DNA from: Acorus gramineus
Taxonomy: Eukaryota; Streptophyta; Magnoliopsida; Acorales; Acoraceae
Direction: 5' to 3'
NCBI GenBank assembly: GCA_030737835.1
Contig: CM060855.1
Span: forward strand, 6,301,786 to 6,365,785
DNA length: 64,000 nt
In this document: piece by piece, positions 1 to 10,499 of the stretch
Numbering within the stretch: the stretch's first letter is position 1
Layout: each line of letters starts with the position of its first letter
Made by a program: the position numbers and the translations under genes
Notes under the pieces: generated by a model
What the model saw: the letters and a program-made list of their open reading frames with translations, nothing else
Databases searched by the model: none
Told to the model about the DNA's origin: nothing

Positions 1-117
1 AACACATCAACACTCTATTTTCCATTTTAGTGACCCGCATGTTGGGCGATCGATGTAGGGAATGATCAACAACTTTCAATGATTAAAGATTGTGACTCAT
101 GAAACTTTCAAAAGTAG

Positions 118-275
118 ACGTTTCATTTGGTGAGTTGGTTGAGATGCACCATTTCTTTTCGGAAGGTCAAGGTTCCAGTCTCGATAATTCCCTCGTGAGA
201 GTTAGCTCCTAGTGGGCTTGGATTGTGGGCCTTGAGCCTTGTAGTTATACTCGCCCTTTGTGACTTGTAAGCTTT
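118..275 (+). mobile_element. tRNA-derived SINE-like element
   Basis: A pol III-type internal promoter is visible. An A-box-like stretch (TGGTGAGTTGGTTGAG, 128-143) is followed about 30 bases later by a B-box-like GGTTCCAGTCTC (171-182), the spacing expected of a tRNA-derived head. A GC-balanced body follows and ends near CTTGTAA, as many plant SINEs do. Flanking duplications were not identified, so both limits are approximate. A degenerate tRNA pseudogene is the alternative. Confidence 0.5.
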
Positions 276-729
276 GCTACCATATTATTTACATATAATA
301 TCAACTGCCACAACTTTGTCATGATCTTAAATGAGTACCTAGAACAGTTCATTAATTTATGTCGTTATAGCGATACATTTCATTTTAATTTTTTTAAATG
401 TTATTATTATTATATTAGAATATTCTCTTATCTAGGCCATGTTCAAGTGCTCCTATTTTTACAGAGATTGATCTAAATTATCATTTAAAACGAATTTAAC
501 AAAAAAAAAATTAAACAATACAAAAAAGGAGACCTTTTAAATTATGTATGAGCATTATCTCGCATCACCTAATTTGCATTCTTAATTAATTCAACCACAT
601 GTGTAATCGGACCCATCAATAGAAAATCTTATCCATTTTACATTATTCAAATAAACACTTGACCCAATCAATCTCCTTTTTAACTTTTTATTTTTGTCCT
701 AAACATATTATATCGTGGGACCCTCTGTT
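276..729. other. AT-rich intergenic stretch
   Basis: No ORF with protein-like composition, no RNA gene and no clear repeat structure was seen here. Confidence 0.5.
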
Positions 730-1195
730 TTTGGTGGAGAATTAAAGAATAGCCCTTTATTTGTTTTTAGATAAACCCTGATAGCTATATCTAAATAAGC
801 TAGGATAAGAAAATATCAGAATTGCTCATCATGGCTTATATACGTCAATGGACAAAAATTTCATTGTTTGTCATTTTAAGAAAATCATCTCACATAACAA
901 TCTCACACACACATTTTAAAAACTATCACATCTATCAAATTAGTCATATATCTTTTACACTTATTCAAGAGTATAATTGTCATTTAAAAAGTCATAAACT
1001 TTTATCCAACCAATATCCACCACTTATCATTACTTTATCAAAGGTGAACCAAACAACAAAAATATCACTTTTATGTTTCTCAATGAGAATAACAGAAAAT
1101 GCAACTAAACTAAAATTTGTTTATTCAGTATGGATTGTTGTCTATCCCAGTGTAGCATTAGGGCGAATAAACCTATGTTACACCCCATCCTGACC
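730..1195. repeat. Dispersed MITE-like repeat, copy 1 upstream of PAL
   Basis: This segment matches 2330-2815 along most of its length. Both contain blocks resembling CCAATGGATAAAAAT, CACATCTATCAAAT and GGTGAACCAAACAACAAAAA, and the similarity continues past the last block. It has no coding capacity beyond a chance ORF. The inner sequence resembles the Tourist-like elements at 19015, 23567 and 58049 (ATCACTTTATC, AACAACAAAA, AATGAGAATAA), so it is probably a diverged relative. Ends are approximate. Confidence 0.5.
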
Positions 1196-2329
1196 CTAAA
1201 AAAATATTAAATATTTCTTTTTTAAATCTTGCAATAAAGTATTCACCAACTTTAGATTACTTTTTCCTTGATTAATGTCTGCAAGTGACCCCTTCAAATA
1301 ACTTCTGATACTATATTGTTGAATAAATCAATAACACAAGATTAGGTCCTCTTGGATGTTGAATTCTTTCTTGTTGCTTTTATGTATGGATTGTTGAATT
1401 GACATGGTAAAACCAAATTTCAATTATTGACTATGTCATGGAGGGAGAAAGAGACACTATTGATAGTGGTTTCATCACTATTCCAGTTTCTGCCACTTGC
1501 ACATTAGTTTTATGGGTTAAAATGGGCGACACCCCCCCCAATGACATCAGCCATACATGAAGATAAAGAAAAGACTCAACTGCATATCTAATAGCTCTCC
1601 ATAATTGGTGAGAGGATTCGGACATTATTTGAATCATATTTCATGCAAGTTACTGGTATTTTTCATTATTAGAAATGGTCAATAACAAATCTCTTTTTAT
1701 TTTCACTGCGACCAAACACTCATAAAACTTAACACTATTTGAAATTTAATTTTATAGAAGTAGAATCAGTATATGCATATTTTATTCATTCAAATGTCTT
1801 CTTAGCTTTTAGAAGAAATGATATCTTATCATTGTTGGAATTAATTCTTGTCCACGTAAATTTTTAACAATTTTCAGTATTGAAATGCATTATCATTCAT
1901 TTTTATTATAACATATGAAAATCATGCCAGTGCACACAAAATAATATTTTAGTAAAATAAAATAAAATTGTTGAACATTGATTAAGGCATTCTTCATAAT
2001 ATTAGAAATAACACAAAAATTGGATCATTTGCAGGTATATAATGACTGGTATCATTCTAATTCTACAATAATTAATTAAAAACATGAAAGAATAGGAAAG
2101 CATGGTGGGAAAGCCGCCACAAAGTCCCAAAAAAGAGCAACACATGCGTGACAGACACCACCCACTGAAAGGACAGAAAATAAAGAAAACAAAAGGAGCG
2201 AGCATCCATTTGGCCCCAGCACTCCAAAAAGGAATGGTCAAAGAAAGCTCGACCACCAAAATATCAGCAGTCGGGTGCTACGAGCAATATGGAGTGTAAT
2301 TCTTTGATATGGAATATAAGACAGTAATA
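1196..2329. other. Intergenic, no gene seen
   Basis: AT-rich sequence with only chance ORFs on either strand. It separates the two related repeat copies upstream of PAL. Confidence 0.5.
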
Positions 2330-2815
2330 ATAAAGAATAGTTAAAAAATTAAAAAAATTGTTTGTTTTGATAGAATAAACACTGATAGTTTATGTTTGGA
2401 TAAATTAGAATAAAGTCTGATAACTATTTTAAGAAAATTGTGAAATTGTTTATCAAGGCTTATCTATGCCAATGGATAAAAATACCCTTCTCTGTTATTT
2501 TAAAAAATTTATCTCACTTAACAGACTCACACAGATTTCAAAAACTGTCACATCTATCAAATCAATCATATATCTCTCACACTATTCCCAGGGGTATAAT
2601 TGTCGTTTAAAAAATCATAAACTCTTATACATTCCTTATCAACCATTTATCATCACTTTATCCAAGGTGAACCAAACAACAAAAAAGTCATTTTTATGTT
2701 TTTCAATGAGAATAACAAAAAAGACAACCAAACAAAAAATTGTTTATTCAGCCTGTATTGTTATTTATTCCGGTATAGCTATCAGGAGCTAATAACCTAA
2801 TATCACACCTCATAC
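2330..2815. repeat. Dispersed MITE-like repeat, copy 2 upstream of PAL
   Basis: Second copy of the repeat at 730-1195, in the same orientation and ending about 110 bases before the first AC element of the PAL promoter. Both copies share the order CAATGGA, CACATCTATCAAAT, ATAATTGTC, GGTGAACCAAACAACAAAAA and AATGAGAATAAC. They differ by scattered substitutions and small indels, so these are old copies. Limits are approximate. Confidence 0.5.
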
Positions 2816-2923
2816 GGGATACCATAAACTGCCCTTGATGGAGAAAATATGAATGAAATAAATATAGATTCACAGTGGGGTTTAACTGTTTGGATATTAG
2901 AATAGGATGATTGGTCCCTCAAA

Positions 2924-3093
2924 ACCAACCTCACATGCTGATCACCATCACAATCCAAAAAAACACACACACACACACTACCAACCAATTCTCCGTATTC
3001 AAATGGATCAATCAATCAAAAAAATAAAAATCAAAACCCAGCTTCCCATCTCTTTCTCACACGAACCTACCCTCACACGAGCATCCACCAACC
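2924..3093 (+). promoter_or_regulatory. Cluster of four AC elements in the PAL promoter
   Basis: Exact AC-II sites ACCAACC lie at 2924-2930, 2980-2986 and 3087-3093, and an exact AC-I site ACCTACC at 3065-3071. All are on the coding strand within 250 bases of the TATA box. AC elements are the established binding sites of R2R3-MYB activators and repressors of phenylpropanoid genes, so their density here fits a PAL controlled with lignin or flavonoid genes. Function is inferred from sequence only. Confidence 0.65.
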
Positions 3094-3140
3094 CACACAT
3101 ATAATGATCCCTCCAAAAGCATATCCAAAGCCTCAATGTC

Positions 3141-3167
3141 TTGACCATTGACCCACTCTCTATAAAA
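3141..3167 (+). promoter_or_regulatory. PAL core promoter: double W-box and TATA box
   Basis: TTGACC occurs at 3141-3146 and again at 3148-3153, a tandem W-box core of the kind bound by WRKY factors. TATAAAA follows at 3161-3167. Transcription would begin near 3190-3200, giving a 5' leader of roughly 90-100 bases before the ATG at 3288. The position of the TATA box rules out the in-frame upstream ATG-like codons as the start. Confidence 0.65.
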
Positions 3168-3287
3168 ACCCCACTCATCCTCCAAACAACCCAAGGCACA
3201 ACAAACACTTCACAAGAGAGAGTTTGGGTGTCTCAATTCACTTCCCACACAAAGCATAACCAAAACCTTCTCTCCCCTTCAAAAACA

Positions 3288-5582
3288 ATGGCATCATCAA
3301 CCGAAGGCCTCTCTCGCCCCATCGAGTCCCTCCGCCCTCCGACGCTCCCCCTCCCGACAGGCGGCAAGAACCCGATCTCCGTATCGGGCAATTCCTACGT
3401 TTCGAACCCTCCCCACTGGAAGAAGGCCGCGGAGGCCCTCCTCTGCACCCACTTCGACGAGGTCCGCAAAATGGTCCACCAGTACCGCAACTCCTCCTCC
3501 GTCGACCTCACCGGCACCACCCTCACCGTCGCCCAGGTCGCGGCGATCGCGCGCCGCCCGAAGGTCTCCGTCGCCCTCGACGCCGCCGCCGCGAAAGCCC
3601 GGGTAGCGCGCAGCGCTCAGTGGGTCGCGGACAACATCGCGCGAGGCACGGACACGTACGGCGTCACCACCGGTTTCGGCGCGACCTCGCACCGGAGGAC
3701 GAATAAGACGGCGGACCTCCAGGCGGAGCTCATCCGGTTCTTGAACGCGGGGGTCATAGGGAAGGAGTACCTCCCGACGAGCTACGCCAAGGCGGCGATG
3801 CTCGTGCGCACGAACACGCTCATGCAGGGCTACTCTGGCATTCGTTGGGAGCTTCTGGAAGCCATGGAGAGCCTCATGAACCACAATTTAATACCCAAAA
3901 TGCCCCTCCGAGGTACCATCACCGCCTCGGGCGACCTCGTCCCGCTGTCTTACATAGCGGGTCTCTTGACGGGTCGGCACAACTCGGTCGCGGTGGCGAC
4001 CGAGACGGGCGAGCTGGTTAAAGCTACAGAGGCGCTGAAGCGCATCGGCGTTGGATCCCCGTTCGAGCTCCAGGCGAAGGAGGGGCTCGCGCTAGTGAAC
4101 GGGACCGCGGTGGGGTCGGCGGTGGCGGCCACGGTCTGCTACGACGCGAACGTGCTGGCGCTCCTCTCGGAGGTTCTATCCGCGGCGTTCTGCGAGGCGA
4201 TGCAGGGTAAGCCCGAGTTCACGGACCCGCTGACGCACGAGCTGAAGCACCACCCGGGGCAGATCGAGTCCGCGGCCATCATGGAGTACCTCCTCGACGG
4301 GTCGGACCACATCAAGGCCTGCGCTGCCCGGCAGGAGAAGGACCCGCTCACGAAGCCGAAGCAGGACCGGTACGCGCTCCGCACCTCCCCGCAGTGGCTC
4401 GGCCCGCAGATCGAAGTCATCCGCGCCGCGACCCACTCCATCGCGCGCGAGATCAACTCCGTCAACGACAACCCCATCATCGACTGCGACCGCGACCTCG
4501 CGCTCCACGGCGGCAACTTCCAGGGGACCCCGATCGGGGTCTCGATGGACAACCTCCGCATCGCGATCGCCGCGATAGGAAAACTAGTCTTCGCCCAATT
4601 CTCGGAGCTCGTCTGCGACTACTACAACAACGGCCTCCCGTCGAACCTCAGCGGGGGACCGAACCCGAGCCTCGACTACGGGCTGAAGGGCGCGGAGATC
4701 GCGATGGCCTCGTACTGCTCCGAGCTTCAGTACCTGGCGAATCCGGTGACCACGCACGTGCAGAGCGCGGAGCAGCACAACCAGGACGTGAATTCACTCG
4801 GTCTCATCTCCGCGCGCAAGAGCGCGGAAGCGGTGGACATACTGAAACTGATGCTCTCGACATACATGATCGGGCTCTGCCAGGCGTTCGATCTCCGCCA
4901 CCTCGAAGAGAACATGCGGGAGGTCGTGAAGCACGTGGTGCTCCAGGCGGCGAAGAAGACGCTGTACACGGAGGCCGACGGGACGACGCTCCTCGAGACG
5001 AGGTTCTGCGAGAAGGAGCTCTTGCAGGTGGTGGAGCACCAGCCCGTGTTCTCCTACATCGACGACCCGACCAACCCGTCGTACGCTCTGCTCCTGCAGC
5101 TGCGCGAGGTGCTCGTGGAGAGGGCTTTGAAGAACATCAATGAAGAGAACGGGCACGAGAAGGTGCTTAAGAGGATACCTGTTTTTCAAGAGGAGCTGAA
5201 GAGGAGGCTTTCGGAGGAGGTGCCGAAGGCGAGGGAGAGGTTCGATAAGGGGGACTTCCCCGTGCCGAACAGGGCGAACAAGTGTCGGACGTACCCGTTG
5301 TATCAGTTCGTGAGGGGGGAGGTCGGGACGGAGTTGTTGACGGGTGAGAAGAAGACGAGCCCGGGTGAGTACATTGAGAAGGTTTACGAGGCTATGAAGG
5401 AAGGGAAGGTGGAGGAGGTGCTTATGAAGTGTTTGACGTTCTGGAGGGGCTCCGCCGGCCCTTTCACGCCGAGACCCGCCGGTGGGTCGCCGGCGCAGCA
5501 TAACCCGGAGTACTGGAGCTGGTTTGATAACCTCAGGTCGCCGTCGGCGACCAGTGGGAGGGGTTACTGGAATAACATGTGA
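3288..5582 (+). CDS. PAL: Phenylalanine ammonia-lyase (intronless)
   Basis: Deaminates L-phenylalanine to trans-cinnamate, the entry step of the phenylpropanoid pathway; the enzyme is a cytosolic tetramer. The protein has 764 residues. The self-cyclising Ala-Ser-Gly that forms the MIO cofactor is at 213-215 ([14 protein letters not shown]). The catalytic Tyr is at 124 ([17 protein letters not shown]). The motifs [35 protein letters not shown] and [14 protein letters not shown] are intact. The selectivity position is Phe151 (LIRFLNAG), not the His of grass PAL/TAL enzymes, so phenylalanine specificity is expected. The start was chosen because earlier in-frame starts lie before or at the TATA box and family N-termini begin here. 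The frame is open through the region where most angiosperm PALs carry their single intron. After the usual family end (about residue 727) comes a tail of about 37 residues rich in Pro, Ser, Trp and Asn, ending [10 protein letters not shown] is very high at the 5' end and falls towards the 3' end. Identity is certain; the role of the tail is unknown. Confidence 0.97.
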   Translation: MASSTEGLSRPIESLRPPTLPLPTGGKNPISVSGNSYVSNPPHWKKAAEALLCTHFDEVRKMVHQYRNSSSVDLTGTTLTVAQVAAIARRPKVSVALDAAAAKARVARSAQWVADNIARGTDTYGVTTGFGATSHRRTNKTADLQAELIRFLNAGVIGKEYLPTSYAKAAMLVRTNTLMQGYSGIRWELLEAMESLMNHNLIPKMPLRGTITASGDLVPLSYIAGLLTGRHNSVAVATETGELVKATEALKRIGVGSPFELQAKEGLALVNGTAVGSAVAATVCYDANVLALLSEVLSAAFCEAMQGKPEFTDPLTHELKHHPGQIESAAIMEYLLDGSDHIKACAARQEKDPLTKPKQDRYALRTSPQWLGPQIEVIRAATHSIAREINSVNDNPIIDCDRDLALHGGNFQGTPIGVSMDNLRIAIAAIGKLVFAQFSELVCDYYNNGLPSNLSGGPNPSLDYGLKGAEIAMASYCSELQYLANPVTTHVQSAEQHNQDVNSLGLISARKSAEAVDILKLMLSTYMIGLCQAFDLRHLEENMREVVKHVVLQAAKKTLYTEADGTTLLETRFCEKELLQVVEHQPVFSYIDDPTNPSYALLLQLREVLVERALKNINEENGHEKVLKRIPVFQEELKRRLSEEVPKARERFDKGDFPVPNRANKCRTYPLYQFVRGEVGTELLTGEKKTSPGEYIEKVYEAMKEGKVEEVLMKCLTFWRGSAGPFTPRPAGGSPAQHNPEYWSWFDNLRSPSATSGRGYWNNM

Positions 5583-5696
5583 GGTTTGGGGAAGCGTTTG
5601 TTTTTATAAGTTATTCTGGTTTTGGGTATTCGCTGATTTATTCCGAGAATGAATGATTCAGGACTCGGGAGGTTGTTTGTTCAATTGGGAGACTGG

Positions 5697-5823
5697 AATA
5701 AAAGATATGTTATTCACTTATCCTAAATCTGTCTTTCCACTTCGTGATGGGGACTCTTTGAATTCTAGTCTTCTTGATTTAGCTTTTGTTGACCAAATCG
5801 GGTACCAAAACAGGATTAATAAA
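5697..5823 (+). other. Possible polyadenylation signals of PAL
   Basis: AATAAA occurs at 5697-5702 and 5818-5823, about 115 and 235 bases after the PAL stop codon. Either could direct 3' end formation. No transcript evidence is available. Confidence 0.35.
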
Positions 5824-5990
5824 CGGAGGCCTGACTTATTCGGTTTTTGTCTTGGGCCACGCAGTGTTCTGTTGAAAAAGGTCTCTGAAGTCTGAATGAA
5901 ATGGATTTTTAATTCAGAGAAGGTAGTTTCATTTATGCTCAAGTTATTTTATCAATCAAAACATAATATATGTAGGTGTGAAGTGATTAC

Positions 5991-7001
5991 TGTTGAAATT
6001 TTTTTATTAAAATCAGGGCAATGTAAAGTACCTAGTAATGCCACATATTCAAACTAATATGAAAACACAATAAAATATTCTAGAAATAAAGAACAGAGGA
6101 TTAGAAAAACATATCAGTTTTGGTGGAAGCGAGCACAGACGCTCTGTCCTCGGTGAATAAAGGCCTCTCACGCATAGGGATGAACGGCTCCTACCACTGA
6201 GAGATACGACCACCAGGTTATGCCTCCTTGGAGTGCGAGCTACGAGGAGACCACAGTGAATAGCTGCGATCCTTTCAGACGCTCAGATCAGATAATAGAG
6301 AAAGTGGAAAGAACGGACTCCTCTGTAAAGGAAAAAACCAAAACAGAAGAACAGTCGTTGTGGGTGGGCTCTGGACTTGTGATTTCGTTGATGGATGAGA
6401 GAGATCATTTGACTCCTTTATATAGGCAGTCCAGCAACGTTTGCACATTAAAATTATAACCCGACTACTAAATTGCGCACATTAAAATTATAATGGACAA
6501 TTAATTGAAATAATTACACGCATCCGTTGAGAGATCTCGACGCGGACATGGTGGTGGTTTTAGAAACAAATTCAAAGAATAAAAGAAGATGTCGCGAGAG
6601 ACAAAAAGAAACCCACGCACATACGGGCCCGCGGAAAGGGATTTGCACCCCCCCTGCGTGCGCGCCCAAGTGTGCCCCGCAACCTAGCCCGGCATGCCTC
6701 GTGTGCAGGCGCGATGTGCGAGCGTGCACGCCCGGTTGCGCGATGTGCGAGCGCGCACGCCCGGTTAACTATTTTTTCCATCAGAAATCCAAACCCACGG
6801 GTTGATGGGTTGGGCCTCGTGTGCACGCGCGTAGGGTTTGGTCCAACAAGTCTCAACAATGGAATGGTTTGACTCTGTGTATAAAGTGAGACAATGAAAT
6901 GGTTTTAACCGATGTGGGACTAAAGTGGTGGGAATGAAAAAAAAAAGGAATACTCAATTTTTGGTCAATCAAAGAATGAGTCATTCAAAATAGGCCCAAC
7001 A
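5991..7001 (-). mobile_element. Solo-LTR-like segment, minus orientation
   Basis: Read on the minus strand the segment begins TGTTGGGCCTATTTTGAATG at 7001 and ends CAACA at 5991, so it has TGTTG/CAACA termini. It contains TTAGTCCCACATCGG, common in plant Copia-type LTRs, and a TATA box (minus strand, about 6418-6424) followed by a leader-like region. No gag or pol coding sequence lies beside it, so a solo LTR is the best reading. The presumed 5-base target duplications (5986-5990 and 7002-7006) match at only three of five positions, so the limits are uncertain. A short direct repeat containing GCACGCCCGGTT lies near 6725-6765. Confidence 0.55.
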
Positions 7002-7098
7002 CTAACATTTTTCTCATTTATAAAAGAACATATATTTAATTATAATAAAATAACCTTCCTTATAAAATATGAATATTAAACAAAACGAGATAGAACAT

Positions 7099-7539
7099 GA
7101 CTGATTTGATGATAGGAGGAATAGAGGGAAAAAAGGGGAATAAGGGTAAAAGAACCTTTTTGAGTGAATGGTATAAATGGGTATAACTATGCAGAACCAG
7201 GTGAGAATAAACAGGTATTTGTATTATAAGTCCCTCCATAGAATAGTGTTATTTCTTTACTGGTATAAGTGGACCCACCTATCAAATCACACTTTATCAC
7301 ATCAAATCATTTGTCAACACCTCTTATACATCAATGAGGTCCACATGTCAAATCAACTTTTTATACCTTATTCACATTTTATTATTCATCAACTAAACAC
7401 TCAACATTTATTATCACGTTTTTTAACAAAAATAACTGAAATACAACCAAACAAAAAATCACTTATTTCACTGATAAAGTCAACAATTATGAGAATAGGT
7501 ATAAATCCCAAATAACTTAAGTCTCCCATCAAACGTGCT
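7099..7539. mobile_element. Tourist-like MITE, diverged
   Basis: The inner sequence matches the family at 19015, 23567 and 58049 (ATCACTTTATCAC, TCCACATGTCAAATCAA, TTATTCACATTTTATTATTC). The ends are imperfectly complementary: GATTTGATGATAGGAGG on the left and CTCCCATCAAACGTGC on the right. Target duplication is unclear and limits are approximate. Confidence 0.45.
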
Positions 7540-7977
7540 CAAAACATTCACGTATAATTTTTTTAAAAAAATACATTAATATTACGTGTGTGTGTGAACT
7601 AAGCAACAAATATCAATTCTACATATCCTACACTAACACTTGTCAACGATCAAATGATTGAAAGGGAACCCAATTATTTCCTACACAGTAGTAGATGACA
7701 CCAACTTTGACTCTGATTATCACCACTTGATCATTTCTAGGAAACTACTGTCCCATACCTAACACAGTAATTTCACGTGTAAAAAGGGTCACTCTTGGGA
7801 TGGTTTGTGCTTCTAAGCTAAAGTTTGTGGCATTATTATTGTGACCATGTGATGGGAGGGCCTGTGAAATAAGAGGACTTGTGAAACAGGAGAGCCTGTG
7901 AAACATGAAAATTAATCAATCAAAACAAAAAATTCCTCAAAAACTATGTTCATCTGCGTCTCCAATGTCTCCATCTC

Positions 7978-8010
<33 letters not shown>

Positions 8011-8990
8011 TTCTCTAATGTGTTTTGATCATCTTATGTTCCCATTTCTATTTTTTCTTTTAATCCAATCTCTCATATTCCAACATGACCACACAAAAGT
8101 CGGATTAAGTTATATTTAAACCATCCTAGTTACAGTTTTATACTAAAAAGTTCATTAATGAAAACCTATGATTATTTGAATACTGCAAGAGGGCTATATA
8201 AACGTCACCCAATTATTATTTTTTACCCACCTCTAAATACAATATTCCTTCCCTTCCCCATTATGGTTATTAAAAGAACTAATTTAATAGTTCCATGACC
8301 AAAGTTCCCGATTACGATTACAACCTCCATACCACCAAATTAAGCCAAGATCAAGATACCTACAATTGATGACAATCGAATATATGCAAGCCCAATCAAT
8401 ATCTCCAAATGCACCCACACACACCAAAGACATGTTCAATGAATCAAAAACACCTCTGCTTCTGTGTTAAGACCATTGTTTCCCCCTAGATCAATGATAA
8501 CTCAGTCCATTTTACAATTGCCTGTATACTAAAAAAACGTTATATGTATTTTTTTAAAATAAAAGAATATTACTTTTTTCCATATGTGACAGAAATTAAT
8601 ATTTTCCTTCATCATTATATACATCAATGGAGGCCAATGAAACAGAGAATGTAAAACGAGCCTTCTCTGGGCACAAAAGCAGAGAAAATGGAAACCAATG
8701 AAAAAACTGATCTTCACTTGCATTAAACACACAGCCCTATAAAACAGCCACAGCAACAGAAGAAGAAGAAATATAGAAGCAAATAAAACAAAGCAGCAAC
8801 CAAAAAAAGATAAACCAACTCTCTAACTTAACATGCCCTTCATTTTAGTGGCTCTCATTTCTATCTGTTCTCTCCTTTTTGCTGTTCTTCACCCTTGTGT
8901 TTAGTTCACATCAAAAGTTATTTAAAAAAAAAGGAAAAAAAAAAAAAAAACAGAGAGAACACAAAGGACTCTCTGTTTCACCCCCCCAAA
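7540..8990. other. Intergenic between repeats and the carrier gene
   Basis: AT-rich sequence with a (TG)n run and the probable 3' flank of the carrier gene, which lies on the minus strand. No other gene was recognised. Confidence 0.45.
7979..8007. repeat. (TG)n microsatellite
   Basis: About 14 uninterrupted TG units followed by a T run. Confidence 0.9.
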
Positions 8991-8992
8991 AT

Positions 8993-10021
8993 TCATTCAT
9001 AACCCAACCCATCTATCCTCTTCGTGGAGAGCCTCTTCAAGAATTCATAAGTGGTGATCATCGTCGTCGCTGACACCGATATCGACGCCCACCGCGGCCC
9101 GAGACCGCGGTAACAGGCGGTCCAACCCCCCTCCTTCAAAAGGCTCCTGACCGTCTGTCCGACGGACAACCCCCTCCCACCTCTCCCATCATCACCGCTC
9201 TCCATCACCTGCATCCGCGTCTTTATCGTGTCCAGCGGCATCGTGATCAGCGCCGCCATCCCCCCCGATAAGGCCGCGCTCGCCCCCTGCACAACCACCA
9301 CCGCCTTCGAATCCGGTCTCAAAACCCCGTCCGACCCTTCTTTGCAGAAGTGGCACCCGATCCCTCCCCATATCAGCCTCTGCGACACCGAATACGACGC
9401 CCACCACACCGCGTTCGACGGCGCGTACGTCAGTATCGACATGCCGAACCCCCTGTACAACCCCCTCAGACCGTCCGATTTCACGATCTTCCGGAACGCG
9501 TCGACGCCGCCGCGGTAGCCCCTGCCGTTCGGGACCATCAGCCGCTGGCTTATGACGTCGATCGGGGTCCAGACGAGCTGCGCGGCGACGGCGGCGGAGA
9601 CCCCCGCGGCGGCGTTGGCGACGGTGGCTGCCGCGGGCTCCGGCACGCCGGCGCGGACGGCGACGGTGCCGACGCCGCTCTTGGTGATCTCGAGCGCCGC
9701 CATGTAGAGGGCCCGCGCGGGGATCGTTCCGGTGAGGGAGGTGCCCAAGCCGCGGTAGAAACCGAGGAACCCTTCGTGGCGGACGATGGAGGCGGCGGTC
9801 TTGAAGCAGGAGAGGTGGGGGCGGCAGATCTGCTGACGGGTCTTGAGCACCACGACGGGGTAGAGGGCGAAGGAGACGCCGGAGAAGAGGGCGGCGCCGA
9901 GGAAGAAGAACCTGGACTTGTCGAGCATCTGCCAGTCTATTTCCGCCGGGAGATGGATCTCCGCCGCCCGCGAGGGAGACGGCGATGCCTCCTCCTCCTC
10001 CTCCGTGGCGGCGAGGCTCAT
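8993..10021 (-). CDS. Mitochondrial carrier, SLC25A44-like (intronless)
   Basis: A 342-residue member of the mitochondrial carrier family, which moves metabolites across the inner mitochondrial membrane. Three homologous repeats are visible. Signature segments are at about 55-60 (YPVVVLK), 152-157 (TPIDVISQ) and 261-267 (MPLDTIK). Only the third has the full PxDxxK form: the first lacks the acidic residue and the second has Gln for the basic one. The start of the mature-like region, AEIHLPAEIDWQMLDKSRFF, matches the plant subgroup related to SLC25A44, whose human member carries branched-chain amino acids; the plant substrate is not established. The start at 10021 was preferred over in-frame codons 49 residues upstream because the extra segment is poorly structured and relatives begin near MSLAA. 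The acidic run EEEEE at 7-11 is unusual. It is a single exon with strong GC bias. The substrate is inferred from family only. Confidence 0.9.
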   Translation of the reverse strand: MSLAATEEEEEASPSPSRAAEIHLPAEIDWQMLDKSRFFFLGAALFSGVSFALYPVVVLKTRQQICRPHLSCFKTAASIVRHEGFLGFYRGLGTSLTGTIPARALYMAALEITKSGVGTVAVRAGVPEPAAATVANAAAGVSAAVAAQLVWTPIDVISQRLMVPNGRGYRGGVDAFRKIVKSDGLRGLYRGFGMSILTYAPSNAVWWASYSVSQRLIWGGIGCHFCKEGSDGVLRPDSKAVVVVQGASAALSGGMAALITMPLDTIKTRMQVMESGDDGRGGRGLSVGQTVRSLLKEGGWTACYRGLGPRWASISVSATTMITTYEFLKRLSTKRIDGLGYE

Positions 10022-10181
10022 CTTCGCCACTTCACGGGACTTGGAAAATCGAAAGGCCGTGATCGGTTCCCCCTCGGAAACCCTAGTTTCCCCAAAAATC
10101 GTGTCAAAAAAACATGAATTACAGCAGTAGTAGTAGGAGTGACTGCTAGTGAGTGTGGTGGATAACAAATTACAAAAAGGG

Positions 10182-10196
10182 AAACCCTAACCCTAA
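10182..10196 (+). promoter_or_regulatory. Double telo-box upstream of the carrier
   Basis: AAACCCTAACCCTAA, two overlapping telo-box units, lies about 160 bases upstream of the carrier start codon and reads TTAGGGTTAGGGTTT on the gene strand. Further AAACCCTAG-like sequences lie near 10079 and 10410. Telo-boxes are frequent in promoters and leaders of plant translation and mitochondrial genes. Confidence 0.45.
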
Positions 10197-10499
10197 TTTC
10201 GGACTGTACAGGATATGTTACAGAGAGGATATACAGATTTTGATTCAGATTCAGATTCTTTGAGGGTTTGAAGTGGCGGACGAAGCACTTCTCAAGAGAG
10301 GCACCTGATTCCGAGAGGCTTCTGGACGGGGTCCGGGAACATCGCCGCCGCTCGTTTTAGGATCGACGACCATGATTTATTTCTCCTTCAGAGATCTCTA
10401 GAAATCTAGGGTTTGCAATAATAAAATGAAGAAGAAAGAGAGACGGAACGGCCTCCGCAGATAGGGTCGGAAAAAGCGATAGAAGTTCCAGGGGTTTAT

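Noticed and set aside
118-190. Functional tRNA gene
   Set aside because: Only the internal promoter boxes are present; no cloverleaf with paired acceptor stem could be formed by eye.
3141-3287. N-terminal extension of PAL from the longest reading frame
   Set aside because: The added segment overlaps the W-boxes, TATA box and expected leader, and does not resemble PAL N-termini.
3738-3740. Bifunctional PAL/TAL
   Set aside because: The selectivity residue is Phe151, not the His typical of tyrosine-using enzymes.
3297-5501. Several long ORFs opposite or out of frame within PAL
   Set aside because: They arise from the high GC third-position bias of PAL and have repetitive Arg/Gly/Ala-rich composition with no domain.
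9350-10117. 255-codon ORF opposite the mitochondrial carrier
   Set aside because: Antisense shadow of a GC-rich gene; the carrier frame has clear family motifs.
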